The notes below the pieces were generated by a model. It was not told where the DNA came from. It saw only the letters and a program-made list of their open reading frames with translations, and did not search any database. The translations under genes and the position numbers were made by a program. This document shows positions 25,621-35,318 of a stretch of 64,000 nt of DNA, piece by piece (position 1 is the first letter of the stretch; each line of letters begins with the position of its first letter). The stretch spans positions 93,560 to 157,559 of the forward strand of contig CATWQC010000001.1 of assembly GCA_958352845.1 (NCBI GenBank), written 5' to 3'. The stretch comes from an uncultured Collinsella sp. (lineage in GTDB: Bacteria; Actinomycetota; Coriobacteriia; Coriobacteriales; Coriobacteriaceae).

Positions 25621-26343
25621 TTACTTAAGGTAGCCGTCGGCACGAAGCTTCTTGAGATCGGAATCTTTGACCTCGCAACCGGCGGGCAGCACCATGAACA
25701 CGCGGTCGCCCACCTCCTTGACCGTGGCACCCAGACCGCAGGCAAAGCCGTAAGAGAAGTCCAAGACGCGCTTGGCAACTTCGGTGCGTACGCCCACAAA
25801 AATCAGTGCGACAGGCTGCTTGGTGCGAACGCGGCGCACCACAGTCTCCACGTCGTCATAGCTCTCGGGGCGCAGGACATAGGCCGGCAGCTGCGGCGTG
25901 GCGTTGATGATATTGCTCGCATAGGCCGAGGCATCGCTCGGTGCAGGCGCGGGTGCAGCGGCGGCACGGGCGCGGGTATTCTCGGCGTAGCTCGAAGGCG
26001 TGTCATAGGCACCGGGACGATAACCGCTCGCAACACTGTCCTGCGAGCGCGAAGGCGGGTTATACGTCGTGGCATGGCGGGAGTCATCGCCGACCAGCTG
26101 ACCGGAGCGCGTATACACGGCAACCGACTCAGCTTCACCGCGGCGCGTCTGACCAAGCAGGCCGTTGCTCGGCTCGTCTTGGGTGTAGAAGCCCTCGCCC
26201 GAAGCACCGCTGTAGCCGTTGCCCTGATAACTATCGTCATAGCCGTCATCGTAGCCGTAGTCGTCGTCCTGGCCATAACCCTGGTCGTAACCCTGCTGGC
26301 CGCCCAGGTGCATCTTATTTTTAATCTCGTCAAGGAAGCCCAT
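25621..26343 (-). CDS. sepF: Cell division protein SepF
   Basis: Membrane anchor for FtsZ, replacing FtsA in Actinomycetota. The 240 residues begin with the amphipathic membrane helix MGFLDEIKNKMHLGG, then a long Gly/Tyr/Asp- and Ser/Ala-rich disordered linker, and the SepF core from about residue 150 (YVLRPESYDDVETVVRRVRTKQPVALIFV to VFMVLPAGCEV). ATG 26343 follows GAGAGGA; the GTG at 26394 lacks a site. yggS lies 60 bases upstream, yggT follows. Confidence 0.94.
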   Translation of the reverse strand: MGFLDEIKNKMHLGGQQGYDQGYGQDDDYGYDDGYDDSYQGNGYSGASGEGFYTQDEPSNGLLGQTRRGEAESVAVYTRSGQLVGDDSRHATTYNPPSRSQDSVASGYRPGAYDTPSSYAENTRARAAAAPAPAPSDASAYASNIINATPQLPAYVLRPESYDDVETVVRRVRTKQPVALIFVGVRTEVAKRVLDFSYGFACGLGATVKEVGDRVFMVLPAGCEVKDSDLKKLRADGYLK

Positions 26344-26403
26344 GGTTGTGTCCTCTCGCGGTTTAGTGCAGGCGCCCCGATAATCAGTGCGCACTTCAGA
26401 GCC

Positions 26404-27141
26404 TTATTTTACTGCAAACTCCGGGCTAAATACTACCCTGCCCAGGCGAACGAGCGTAGAGCCCTCCTCAAGGGCAGGCTCAAAGTCCTCGCTCATGCCG
26501 CAGGAAAGCTCAGGCAGGTTCAAATCGGGATGCGCCGCCTCCAGCTCATCCCTCAGCTCACGAAGCCCCGCAAAGGTGCGGCGTGCCACATCCTTATTCC
26601 CCCGGGGCGCCATAGTCATAAGCCCCTGTACGCAAATTCCCTCAAGTTCCGCAAGCTCGCCCGCGTCGGCACGAATCTCATCGGGCGAAAAGCCTCCCTT
26701 CGACTCCTCACCACTCACATTGACCTCAATGAGCACACGCTGGGGGCCGGCGAGCTCGCCTGCCTCAATCTTGCGGACAGCACGGCTCGAGATCGCCTGC
26801 GCCAGATGCAGCGAACCCACCGAGTGAATCAGCTCGGCTGAGCCCAGCACCGCATTGATCTTATTGGTCTGCAGGTTGCCGATCATATCGAAGCGCACCT
26901 CGGGCAGCTCCGGATGCTCCGCCAGACCCGTGAGCTTGCGAACCAGCTCCTGCGGGCGATTCTCGGCAAAATGGCGATACCCCGCCTGGATGGCGGCAAC
27001 GGTCTCATCGACACCAACGGTCTTGGACACGGCAATGAGGCGCGCGGCGTCGTGGGGACGGCCTGCGCGATCGAGCGCCGCATAAAAACGTTCCAGAATC
27101 TGCTCGCGGCGAGCGCGCATCAAGTCCAAATAGTTATCCAT
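26404..27141 (-). CDS. yggS: PLP homeostasis protein YggS
   Basis: Binds pyridoxal phosphate without a known reaction and keeps B6 and amino acid pools in balance. The 245 residues have the alanine racemase-like barrel: LIAVSKTVG (PLP lysine), HFAENRPQEL, RFDMIGNLQTNKINAVL, and the C-terminal LSCGMSEDFEPALEEGSTLVRLG. ATG 27141 follows GGAGG with 9-nt spacing. First gene of the sepF operon, as in many Gram-positives. Confidence 0.94.
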   Translation of the reverse strand: MDNYLDLMRARREQILERFYAALDRAGRPHDAARLIAVSKTVGVDETVAAIQAGYRHFAENRPQELVRKLTGLAEHPELPEVRFDMIGNLQTNKINAVLGSAELIHSVGSLHLAQAISSRAVRKIEAGELAGPQRVLIEVNVSGEESKGGFSPDEIRADAGELAELEGICVQGLMTMAPRGNKDVARRTFAGLRELRDELEAAHPDLNLPELSCGMSEDFEPALEEGSTLVRLGRVVFSPEFAVK

Positions 27142-27260
27142 TGCCAATCGCCTCCGCTGACAGCCAAACAAGTAGTCCCATGCTATCGCAAGAGCGCGAC
27201 CCCGCATGTGCAAGGCCGCGCTCACTTAGGTATTTACAATCTTTCGACGAACGGAATTAC

Positions 27261-28118
27261 TTACTCCTCGTCGTCCTCGCCATCGTCCTCGTCCTCAAGA
27301 TGATCGAGCAGGTAGCGAAGACCCTCGCTGACCTCGTTAGTGGGCACCTTGGCAACGTAGCGAGCGTCGACGGCGGGCCTCATGATAACACCCTCGCCCG
27401 AAGGCACGCGCATGCTCTCGAGCTCATCCTCATCAGTGCAGGCGATATCACCGGCAGTCATACGCTGTCCGGTCAACAGGAAGGTCAGACGGCAGGCGGC
27501 ATCGATGGAAATCGAGGCGATGCGATCGAGATAGCGCGATACCATGATGGCGCGGCGCAGGTCGTCATAGTTGCTGTCGTCGTCCATAAAATCGCCCGTG
27601 TCCATGCGGTTAAAGGTGCGGAAGAACTTCTCGTAGGCGGCGTGCACTGGCTCGTCCTCGACGGCCAAGTTGCAGATGATGGACATGTCGTTGGTGACGA
27701 GCGCAGAAAGCGAAGAGCCCAGCACCTGGTAGACGGCCTCAGCCTCGGCCTCGACCGTGCCGACAAGCTCCTTGGGCAGCGAGATGTCGGCCTTGATCAT
27801 ATGACGCGTGGCGCGGCAAATCTGGCGAACCTTATCGGTCATGCGCTGCAGGTTAAAGTCGACGTAGATGATCGTCTGCAGCAAGCGGAAGTCGGAGGCG
27901 ACCGGTGACTGCGTGGCAATCAGGTTGTAGCAGACGGCCTCCAGGTTGGCGCAGCGTGCGTCAATCGAAAGCGTGCGCTTCTTGGTCTTGGTGGCGAGCT
28001 TGCGGTCGTCGGTCACATAGGCCTTCACGGCATCGTGGAGGGCCAGATCGACGGCCTCGTAGATGCTCAGCATCTCGTGACGGGCCTCGATGAGCTGACG
28101 GGAAAACAGTTTGCGCAT
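27261..28118 (-). CDS. phoU: PhoU-type phosphate signalling protein
   Basis: Links the Pst transporter to the phosphate sensor kinase and limits phosphate uptake. At 285 residues it is longer than usual (about 220) because of a C-terminal extension: after the two PhoU helical bundles comes a region ending in a very acidic DHLEDEDDGEDDEE. QRMTDKVRQICRATR and DRIASISIDAACRL are the metal-contact-type helices. GGAGTG precedes the ATG. Last gene of pgeF-pstSCAB-phoU. No phoB/phoR is in the window. Confidence 0.9.
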   Translation of the reverse strand: MRKLFSRQLIEARHEMLSIYEAVDLALHDAVKAYVTDDRKLATKTKKRTLSIDARCANLEAVCYNLIATQSPVASDFRLLQTIIYVDFNLQRMTDKVRQICRATRHMIKADISLPKELVGTVEAEAEAVYQVLGSSLSALVTNDMSIICNLAVEDEPVHAAYEKFFRTFNRMDTGDFMDDDSNYDDLRRAIMVSRYLDRIASISIDAACRLTFLLTGQRMTAGDIACTDEDELESMRVPSGEGVIMRPAVDARYVAKVPTNEVSEGLRYLLDHLEDEDDGEDDEE

Positions 28119-28210
28119 GGTTCACTCCAATCAGTTGGGTGCGGTCATGCCGCCCGCACAGTGAATACGCACCGGACCAGATCCGATCGGCTTGGGACTA
28201 GTCGCACCGA

Positions 28211-29014
<804 letters not shown>

Positions 29015-29026
29015 GGGACTCCTTAA

Positions 29027-29932
29027 CTAGCGACGCTTGCGCGACAGGAAGCGCGCAAACAGGTTGAAGGCCAAAATGATCACCATCAGCAAGAGCGCGG
29101 TGCCGTAGGCTGCGTTCATGTTGATGCCGTCGTTGGCAAGCAGGTACAGGTGAACGGTCATGGGACGACCGGAATCGAGCGGCGAAATAGGTAGATTGAT
29201 GGCCTGGCCCATGGTGTAGAGCACCACGGCGGTCTCGCCGATGGCACGGCCGATGGCAAGGACGATGCCCGTGGCAATGCGGCCAAAGGCCGAAGGAAGC
29301 ACGATCTTGGAGACGACCTGCCACTTGGTAGCGCCCAGGCCGTACGCGCCCCAACGGATATAGCGCGGAACGGCGCGAATGGCTTCTTCGGTGGTGCGCA
29401 TGACGATGGGAAGCATCAAGAGCGCGAGTGCCAGAGCGGCCGAGACCATCGAAAGGCCCAGGCCCATAGCCTCGACAAACAAGGCGTAGCCAAACAGGCC
29501 CATAACGATGGAGGGCACCGAGGCCAAAGCGTCAGCAGCGTAGCGAATGAGCTCGACGACCTTGCCCTGCTTGGCGTACTCGGCCAGATAGACGGCTGCC
29601 AGCACAGCGATCGGCGTGCAGATAAGCATGGCGAGCGCCGTCACGTAGACGGTCGAGACGATCGTGGGCCAAATTCCGCCCTCGGCGTTGACGCCCTGGG
29701 GCCAACCGAAGATAAAGTCGAGCGAGATGTGTGGCAGGCCGTTGATGACCACGTAGGCGATGATAGCGACCAGCACCAGCGTGGTGATGTAGGCAGCGGC
29801 ACGAAACACGCCAAGCATGATCTTGTTGGACAGGTCCTTGTTGATGCGGCCCTTCTTGCCGTGGGAAAGGGCACGCTTGATGCGCTCGCGCGACGAGGTC
29901 GTATCGACCGTCGTGTCAACGGAATCGGACAT
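29027..29932 (-). CDS. pstA: Phosphate ABC transporter permease PstA
   Basis: One of two membrane channel subunits, 301 residues with six hydrophobic spans after a charged N-terminus. The EAA-loop region AIRAVPRYIRWGAYGLGATKWQVVSKIVLP and the end GTALLLMVIILAFNLFAR are typical. AGGGGGTAG precedes the ATG, overlapping the pstC stop region (3-base gap). Confidence 0.95.
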   Translation of the reverse strand: MSDSVDTTVDTTSSRERIKRALSHGKKGRINKDLSNKIMLGVFRAAAYITTLVLVAIIAYVVINGLPHISLDFIFGWPQGVNAEGGIWPTIVSTVYVTALAMLICTPIAVLAAVYLAEYAKQGKVVELIRYAADALASVPSIVMGLFGYALFVEAMGLGLSMVSAALALALLMLPIVMRTTEEAIRAVPRYIRWGAYGLGATKWQVVSKIVLPSAFGRIATGIVLAIGRAIGETAVVLYTMGQAINLPISPLDSGRPMTVHLYLLANDGINMNAAYGTALLLMVIILAFNLFARFLSRKRR

Positions 29933-29935
29933 AGC

Positions 29936-30862
29936 CTACCCCCTCTTCTTCTTGGAAATCAGACGAACGATACCCACCAGCGTGGCGGAGATGATAAACA
30001 GGACCACACCCATGCCGAACAGCGCCGAGCGGTGCAGACCCGAGGAATAGCTCATGTCGAGCGCAATCTGGCTCGTGAGCGTCGAGATGGGGCTCGCAAT
30101 GCTGTCGGGAATAACCGGGGCGTTACCTACGACCATGAGCACGGCCATGGTCTCGCCGATGGCACGGCCCATACCCAGCACGATGGCATCAACGATACCC
30201 AGCTTCGCGGCAGGTAGCACGACCTTATAGATGGTCTGCCACTTTGTGGCGCCCATGGCATACGATGCCTCGCGAATGCCCATGGGAATGGAATTGAGAG
30301 CATCGATGGTGAGCGTGGTGATGGTAGGGACGATCATGATGGCGAGCACAAACCACGCCGTCAGCGCACCAAAACCAAGGCCGCCGGTCAGTTGTGCGAT
30401 AAACGGGCGGATGATGATCATGCCAAAGAAGCCGTAGATGATGGAGGGTATGCCCGCCAGCAGGTCAACGGCGGGGCTGATGAGCTTGCGCACGCGCTTG
30501 CTGGCAATCTCGACCAGGTAAACGGCCGTACCCACGCCCAGCGGCACGCCCATGGCGAGCGCACCGACGGTCACCAGACCCGAGCCAGCAAGCAGCGACA
30601 AGATGCCGTAGTGGCCCTCGGAAGGCGCCCACGTAAAGCTAAAGAAGTCAGCCAGACCGATGTCAGTAAAGACGGGCAGCGCCGAGTACGTGGTAAAGAC
30701 AAAAATCAGGATGACGGTAACGACCGCCAAGAACGCGCAGGCAAAGAAGATCCACTGCAGCGCCTTCTCCTTGATATAGGTACTGCGCGATACGAGCGCC
30801 AGCTCGCGCTTCTTGGGCGTCTGAACATTCTGCTCAGTCTGGGAGTTTTCCTGTGCTTCCAT
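29936..30862 (-). CDS. pstC: Phosphate ABC transporter permease PstC
   Basis: Partner channel subunit of PstA, 308 residues from ATG 30862, with six spans. SIPMGIREASYAMGATKWQTIYKVVLPAAKLGI is the EAA loop. AAGGGGAG, inside the end of pstS, is 9 nt before this ATG; a GTG three codons earlier (30871) is too near that site. The gap to pstS is a single base, so the genes are tightly coupled. Confidence 0.94.
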   Translation of the reverse strand: MEAQENSQTEQNVQTPKKRELALVSRSTYIKEKALQWIFFACAFLAVVTVILIFVFTTYSALPVFTDIGLADFFSFTWAPSEGHYGILSLLAGSGLVTVGALAMGVPLGVGTAVYLVEIASKRVRKLISPAVDLLAGIPSIIYGFFGMIIIRPFIAQLTGGLGFGALTAWFVLAIMIVPTITTLTIDALNSIPMGIREASYAMGATKWQTIYKVVLPAAKLGIVDAIVLGMGRAIGETMAVLMVVGNAPVIPDSIASPISTLTSQIALDMSYSSGLHRSALFGMGVVLFIISATLVGIVRLISKKKRG

Positions 30863-30863
30863 G

Positions 30864-31700
30864 CTACTCACTCCCCTTCTCGTCGTTGGTGACGGGAATA
30901 AAGCCCGCCTCGCGAATCTGCTTGTCCATCTTTTCGGACGTCACATAGTCGATGTAATCCTGCGCCTGCTGCGAAGGCACACCCTTCACAAAGAAGTAAA
31001 GGTCGCGCGAGATGGGATAGCCGCCACTCGCGACCGTCTTCTCGGACGCCTCAACATGATTGACCGAGACGGCCTTGACCGAGGTCTTGGCGTTGAGGCT
31101 ATCGACGAAGCCCAGCGAAATGTAGCCAATGGCACCGCGCGAACGAGATACCACGTCGCGCACCTGGCCCGTGCCCGAAAGAACGGCCGAGCGGCGATCG
31201 AACGGGGTGCCGTCCATCACGATGGTGCGAAAGGCCTCACGCGTGCCGGACGCCTCATCTCGGTTGATGACCTGAATCCTCAGGTCCTCGCCACCGACTT
31301 CTTTCCAGTTGGTGATCTTGCCGGCGTAAATATCGCGGAGCTGCTCGGTCGAGAGGTTATCGACCGGGTTATCGTCGTTCACGATGACCGCGATACCGTC
31401 GTGGGCAATGACGATGGGAGTCAGGCCCAGATCCTGTTCGTCGGCATTGAGTCCACGGGAGGAGCTGGCGATATCGGCCGTGCCGGCGCTGACGGCCTCG
31501 ATGCCAGCGGAAGAACCCAAACCGGAAACGAGCACGTCGATGCCGGTCTCCTCCTTAAAGCCCTCGGCCGCAATCTCGGCGATAGGAAGGCAGGTCGTGG
31601 AGCCAGCGACGGTAATGGAAGAGGTAGAAGATCCCGAAGAACAGGCGCACAGCGTAAGCGTAAGCACAGCGGCGCTCAGGACCGATACGATCTTTCTCAT
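30864..31700 (-). CDS. pstS: Phosphate-binding lipoprotein PstS
   Basis: Captures phosphate outside the membrane for PstCAB. A lipoprotein signal peptide (MRKIVSVLSAAVLTLTLCAC) with lipobox LCAC puts the lipid on Cys20. The mature domain shows ITVAGSTTCLPIAE, DIASSSRGL, and the phosphate-contact DEASGTREAF. 278 residues, a short PstS. Its start ATG overlaps the pgeF stop by 4 bases (ATGA), so pgeF and pst are translated together. Confidence 0.95.
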   Translation of the reverse strand: MRKIVSVLSAAVLTLTLCACSSGSSTSSITVAGSTTCLPIAEIAAEGFKEETGIDVLVSGLGSSAGIEAVSAGTADIASSSRGLNADEQDLGLTPIVIAHDGIAVIVNDDNPVDNLSTEQLRDIYAGKITNWKEVGGEDLRIQVINRDEASGTREAFRTIVMDGTPFDRRSAVLSGTGQVRDVVSRSRGAIGYISLGFVDSLNAKTSVKAVSVNHVEASEKTVASGGYPISRDLYFFVKGVPSQQAQDYIDYVTSEKMDKQIREAGFIPVTNDEKGSE

Positions 31701-32497
31701 AGCATCACGCCGATCGCAGCATGGCGCCCACAGGTGCCGCCCTCGTTACGGTAGGAATAAAAGCGGTCGTTCTGACGCACGGTCGAAAGCTGGGTATCCA
31801 CGATATTATCCGCGTCGACACCGACATCTACCAGCGCCTCGCGAATGGCAGCGGAAAGATCGAGCATGCGAGAGGTACTCGCATCGATGCAAGAGAACTC
31901 GGCGGCAAAGCGATCCATGAGTTCCTGGGATACCTCATATTCGTCACCCAAGATATGGGGGCCGATATAGGCGGAAACGCCGCTCGCATCGCAACCGGCA
32001 GCATCGCAAAGCGCCTGGCACGCCTTGGCGGAAATCCGTGCAATCGTGCCCTTCCAACCGGAGTGCACCACGGCAAATCCGCCAGGGGCCACCAGCACCA
32101 CGGGAACGCAGTCGGCAAAGCAGAGCAGCACGGGTACGTTATGCGCCGTACAGACGATGGCATCGCAGCCCTCGGCAATCTGCTCGCGGACGTCCTCAAG
32201 GTCATCGGCGCCGTTCGAGGTCACCGCAACGATATGGTCACCATGGACCTGATTGGGAACGAGCAGGTTGTGCTCGCACTCGGCGGCACCCATAGCCTCG
32301 AGCGCGCGACGACGATTTTCTTGAACAGCAAAGGGATCATCGCCAACATGCGAGCCCAAGTTGAGTGAGGAGTACGCATCTTCGGAAACACCACCGGCGC
32401 GCTCGGTGAAGGCAAAGCGAACATCGGATGTCGCGCCTTCCACCAACGTAACTCCATCATGGTCGACACGCGAAACTTTGTCCGCACGTGCTGCCAT
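31697..32497 (-). CDS. pgeF: Peptidoglycan editing factor / purine nucleoside phosphorylase-like
   Basis: Laccase-domain protein (YfiH/YlmD family), reported to cleave adenosine and to correct misplaced residues in peptidoglycan precursors. The 266 residues show LNLGSHVGDDPFAVQENR, PNQVHGDHIV, CDAIVCT, CFADCVPV with the metal cysteine, VVHSGWKGT with the metal histidine, and CTGGR-like GTCGRHAAI at the end. ATG 32497 follows AGGAGG at 8 nt. It leads the pst operon here, an uncommon partnership; in other actinobacteria it lies near ftsZ, and ftsZ ends 210 bases upstream. Confidence 0.92.
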   Translation of the reverse strand: MAARADKVSRVDHDGVTLVEGATSDVRFAFTERAGGVSEDAYSSLNLGSHVGDDPFAVQENRRRALEAMGAAECEHNLLVPNQVHGDHIVAVTSNGADDLEDVREQIAEGCDAIVCTAHNVPVLLCFADCVPVVLVAPGGFAVVHSGWKGTIARISAKACQALCDAAGCDASGVSAYIGPHILGDEYEVSQELMDRFAAEFSCIDASTSRMLDLSAAIREALVDVGVDADNIVDTQLSTVRQNDRFYSYRNEGGTCGRHAAIGVML

Positions 32498-32602
32498 ACT
32501 AAAGCCTCCTAATAACACAAGTACCGCGGCATCGCCGCTACAGCCCGCGTTTATACGGCTGTCATACTTCTCTAAAAGGATACCTGCTGCGCTGGAGGCA
32601 AT

Positions 32603-32620
32603 CGTAAAGGGAACGTAAAG
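32603..32620 (-). promoter_or_regulatory. Pho-box-like direct repeat before pgeF-pst
   Basis: On the minus strand CTTTACG occurs twice with a 4-base gap (32620-32614 and 32609-32603), an 11-bp period as in PhoB/PhoP sites. A possible -10 (TATCCT) lies 20 bases downstream. It stands about 106 bases before pgeF. Binding by a PhoB/PhoP regulator is inferred. Confidence 0.5.
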
Positions 32621-32651
32621 AGATTGGAGGTTCTAGTTTACAAAGTCGAAA

Positions 32652-32681
32652 TAAAAAGGGCGCGTCCATACGGACACGCCC
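32652..32681 (-). terminator. Terminator of ftsZ
   Basis: A 10-bp stem with one G-U pair (32658-32667 with 32672-32681) closes a 4-nt loop, with TTTTTAT next on the minus strand. Confidence 0.88.
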
Positions 32682-32707
32682 CTGTGCACAACAATGCAAA
32701 GAACGAC

Positions 32708-33862
32708 TTAGAAGCTACCGCGCTTCAGGAAGTCGGGAAGCTCGAACTGATCGTTGCCGAAGTTAGGAAGCTCGGTGCCACCGACGTTGCGGGTCGGAGC
32801 GGCCTGAGCCGGGCTCGTGGCAGGAGCGGTGCGCTGCGGCTCAGCGGAGGCAGCGGCCTTGCTCTGAGACTGCTGAGCAGCAAAGAGCTCGTCCTGACGG
32901 TTGACGTTGGAGTCGGAGAAGCCCGTAGCGATGACGGTGATACGCACCTGATCGCCCAGGGACTCGTCGACAACGGTACCGAAGATGATGTTGGCCTCGG
33001 GGTCGACGGCGTTGGCGACAACGTCGGCGGCGTCGCTGATCTCCTGGATGCCCAGGTCCTTGGAACCGGCGATGGAGAGCAGCACGCGTGTGGCACCATC
33101 GATGGAGCTCTCGAGCAGCGGGCTGGAGATGGCCTGCTGGGCTGCGTCGACGGCACGGGTATCCCCAGAAGAGGTACCGATACCCATCATGGCGGTACCG
33201 GCCTGCTTCATGATGGTCTTAACATCGGCGAAGTCCAGGTTGATGATACCGGGGACGGTGATGAGGTCGGTGATGCCCTGGGTGCCCTGGGAAAGGACGC
33301 CATCGGCAATCGCAAAGGCCTCGAGCATGGTGGTCTTCTTCTCGGCGATGTCGAGCAGCTTGTCGTTAGGGATGACAATCATGGTGTCGACGCAATCGGA
33401 GAGGGTCTTAATGCCCTCCTCGGCGCTCTTCTTGCGCTTGCGGCCCTCGAAGGTGAAGGGCTTGGTCACGACGGCGACGGTCAGCGCACCGACCTCGTTC
33501 ATCGCGATATCGGCAACGATGGGAGCAGCGCCGGTACCGGTGCCACCGCCCTCGCCGCAGGTGATGAACACCATGTCGGCGCCAGCGAGCGCCTCAGCAA
33601 TGTCGTCGCGGGACTCATCGGCAGCCTTGCGGCCAACCTCGGGGTTGGCGCCGGCGCCCAGGCCGCGGGTAAGGTCGGTGCCGATGTGCACCTTGATATC
33701 GGCATCAGAGATCGCGAGTGCCTGAGCATCGGTGTTGATGGCAACAAACTCGACGCCGCGGATGCCCTCTTCGATCATTCGATTGACCGCGTTGGTACCG
33801 CCGCCGCCGACGCCGACCACCTTAATGACGGCAAGGTAGTTGTTGATCTCTGTCTCGTGCAT
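32708..33862 (-). CDS. ftsZ: Cell division GTPase FtsZ
   Basis: Tubulin homologue that forms the division ring. The 384 residues carry the nucleotide-binding VGVGGGGTNAVN, the tubulin signature GGGTGTG (105-111), and the T7 loop NLDFADVKTIM. A variable Ser/Ala/Gln-rich linker leads to the C-terminal peptide ELPDFLKRGSF, the likely SepF contact. ATG 33862 follows CGGAGGA; an earlier start at 33892 has none. It has its own promoter candidate 54 bases upstream and its own terminator, and follows ftsQ. Confidence 0.97.
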   Translation of the reverse strand: MHETEINNYLAVIKVVGVGGGGTNAVNRMIEEGIRGVEFVAINTDAQALAISDADIKVHIGTDLTRGLGAGANPEVGRKAADESRDDIAEALAGADMVFITCGEGGGTGTGAAPIVADIAMNEVGALTVAVVTKPFTFEGRKRKKSAEEGIKTLSDCVDTMIVIPNDKLLDIAEKKTTMLEAFAIADGVLSQGTQGITDLITVPGIINLDFADVKTIMKQAGTAMMGIGTSSGDTRAVDAAQQAISSPLLESSIDGATRVLLSIAGSKDLGIQEISDAADVVANAVDPEANIIFGTVVDESLGDQVRITVIATGFSDSNVNRQDELFAAQQSQSKAAASAEPQRTAPATSPAQAAPTRNVGGTELPNFGNDQFELPDFLKRGSF

Positions 33863-33915
33863 GTCGGTCCTCCGAACAAAGGTTATAGCCATAGCATGGG
33901 TCGACCCCTGCGCAC

Positions 33916-33944
33916 ATTAACCTTCAGGTTGAAAGTAAATGCAA
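33916..33944 (-). promoter_or_regulatory. Candidate ftsZ promoter with palindrome
   Basis: On the minus strand TTGCAT and GTTAAT are 17 bp apart. The palindrome AACCTTCAGGTT (33919-33930) overlaps the -10 and could be an operator. It would let ftsZ be transcribed apart from the long dcw operon. Confidence 0.45.
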
Positions 33945-34061
33945 AGGTAAACCGTATTATGTTTGCACATTATGAACGTATCAGTCAAATAATTGACCGT
34001 GAAAACCAAACAAACCAGATAAACGGCGTGGTATGGCCCCTCAACAAAGCATCAACCAGCG

Positions 34062-35318
34062 CTATGAGGTCGGAGCGTTCCTAAATGTATAGTTACCCGG
34101 AGAGCGCACATTGATATACGTTACGCCCTCTACCTGCGAAAGCAGCTTGGTGACTACGCGCTCCTTCTTGACGATATCGTTCGAATCGCCCAGCGACACC
34201 TCAATGCCGTTATTGAGATTTGCCGAGATGGCTTCGACCGAAGGCGTGGAAATATCCTTGACTTGTCCCAAGAACTCGCTCGAAAAACCACGCACATAAT
34301 CCAAGCCAGCCTTAACGGCCTTGGAGCTCACCGCCTGGCCGGAAACCGGAGCGACATCCGCCGAGACATCAGTCAACAACACCGCGCCATAGTGCTTAGC
34401 GAGCGCCAGCGCGGCATCAATGCCGGTCAGGGTATTTGAGCCCTGCCCCGTCGTGATGACGTTGCCCTGGTCATCCACTTCGACCGACGTCGACAGCGGG
34501 GCGATCCAGGTGTCATCATCCCCGATGGCCCAGGCAAGGTCATCGGAGCTGATATAGGCAATTGCGATGACCTTACGCTCCATCGGCGTAATAATGAGCG
34601 TATGCGGGAACTGACGCTGGACATCCACGCCCGAGACCCACGGGTTCTGCTTGAGGTCCTCGGTAATCTGGTCGGGATCGACGTTAAAAAGCGACGTTCC
34701 CTCGGGCAAATCGATCAGCTGGATAGCATCGTGCTTCGTCACGTGCTCGCTGCCTTGAATCTGAATATCAGTGGCGGTAAACAATCCAGAGTTAATCACC
34801 ACGATGGCAACGACGATGAGCACGGCCAAGACGGCCAAAACGCCGCCCACGATTTTGCCTTTGCCTGTAACGACAGAAGCGGCGTCTGATGTTTTATTTG
34901 CCATCGCCCTAAGTGAAGACAACGGGTTGACGCCTTTTTTACCCGAAGGCTTCTTGGCGGTAGCCGGCACCGATGTCAGCGAGCGCGGTTTCGATGCGCC
35001 CAGCGTGCGACCCGGACGCGCCGCCTTAGTTCCTGCCGAGGGCTTAGGAGTTGCCAAAGGACGGGCAGACTTGGCGCCCATAACAGGCTTTGACGTCACC
35101 GAGGGACGCGAGGACTTTTTTGCGGCCGGACGATTACCGAGCTGCGAGCCGACAACCGGACGACTGGTCTGTCGAGCATGCCCGACAGACTTAGAGTGCG
35201 CGACGGTATTGCGTTGAGGTTTGGCAGGCGCGCCGGAACGCCCTCCGGCGCGGCGGAAGGTGGGTTTCGATGCTCTAGAAGCCGAGGAATTTAACTTCCG
35301 GTCTGAGCTCGATGCCAT
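34062..35318 (-). CDS. ftsQ: Cell division protein FtsQ with long basic N-terminus
   Basis: Bitopic division protein linking cytoplasmic and outer parts of the divisome. Of 418 residues the first 150 are disordered and rich in Ser, Lys, Arg, Pro and Ala, more than usual for FtsQ. One membrane span follows (about 158-178, VGGVLAVLAVLIVVAIVVI), then the POTRA domain (FTATDIQIQGSEHVTKHDAIQLIDLPEGTSLF) and the FtsQ beta domain. ATG 35318 has GGGAGG upstream and lies inside the end of murB, a 44-base overlap. Identification rests on POTRA plus position. Confidence 0.9.
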   Translation of the reverse strand: MASSSDRKLNSSASRASKPTFRRAGGRSGAPAKPQRNTVAHSKSVGHARQTSRPVVGSQLGNRPAAKKSSRPSVTSKPVMGAKSARPLATPKPSAGTKAARPGRTLGASKPRSLTSVPATAKKPSGKKGVNPLSSLRAMANKTSDAASVVTGKGKIVGGVLAVLAVLIVVAIVVINSGLFTATDIQIQGSEHVTKHDAIQLIDLPEGTSLFNVDPDQITEDLKQNPWVSGVDVQRQFPHTLIITPMERKVIAIAYISSDDLAWAIGDDDTWIAPLSTSVEVDDQGNVITTGQGSNTLTGIDAALALAKHYGAVLLTDVSADVAPVSGQAVSSKAVKAGLDYVRGFSSEFLGQVKDISTPSVEAISANLNNGIEVSLGDSNDIVKKERVVTKLLSQVEGVTYINVRSPGNYTFRNAPTS

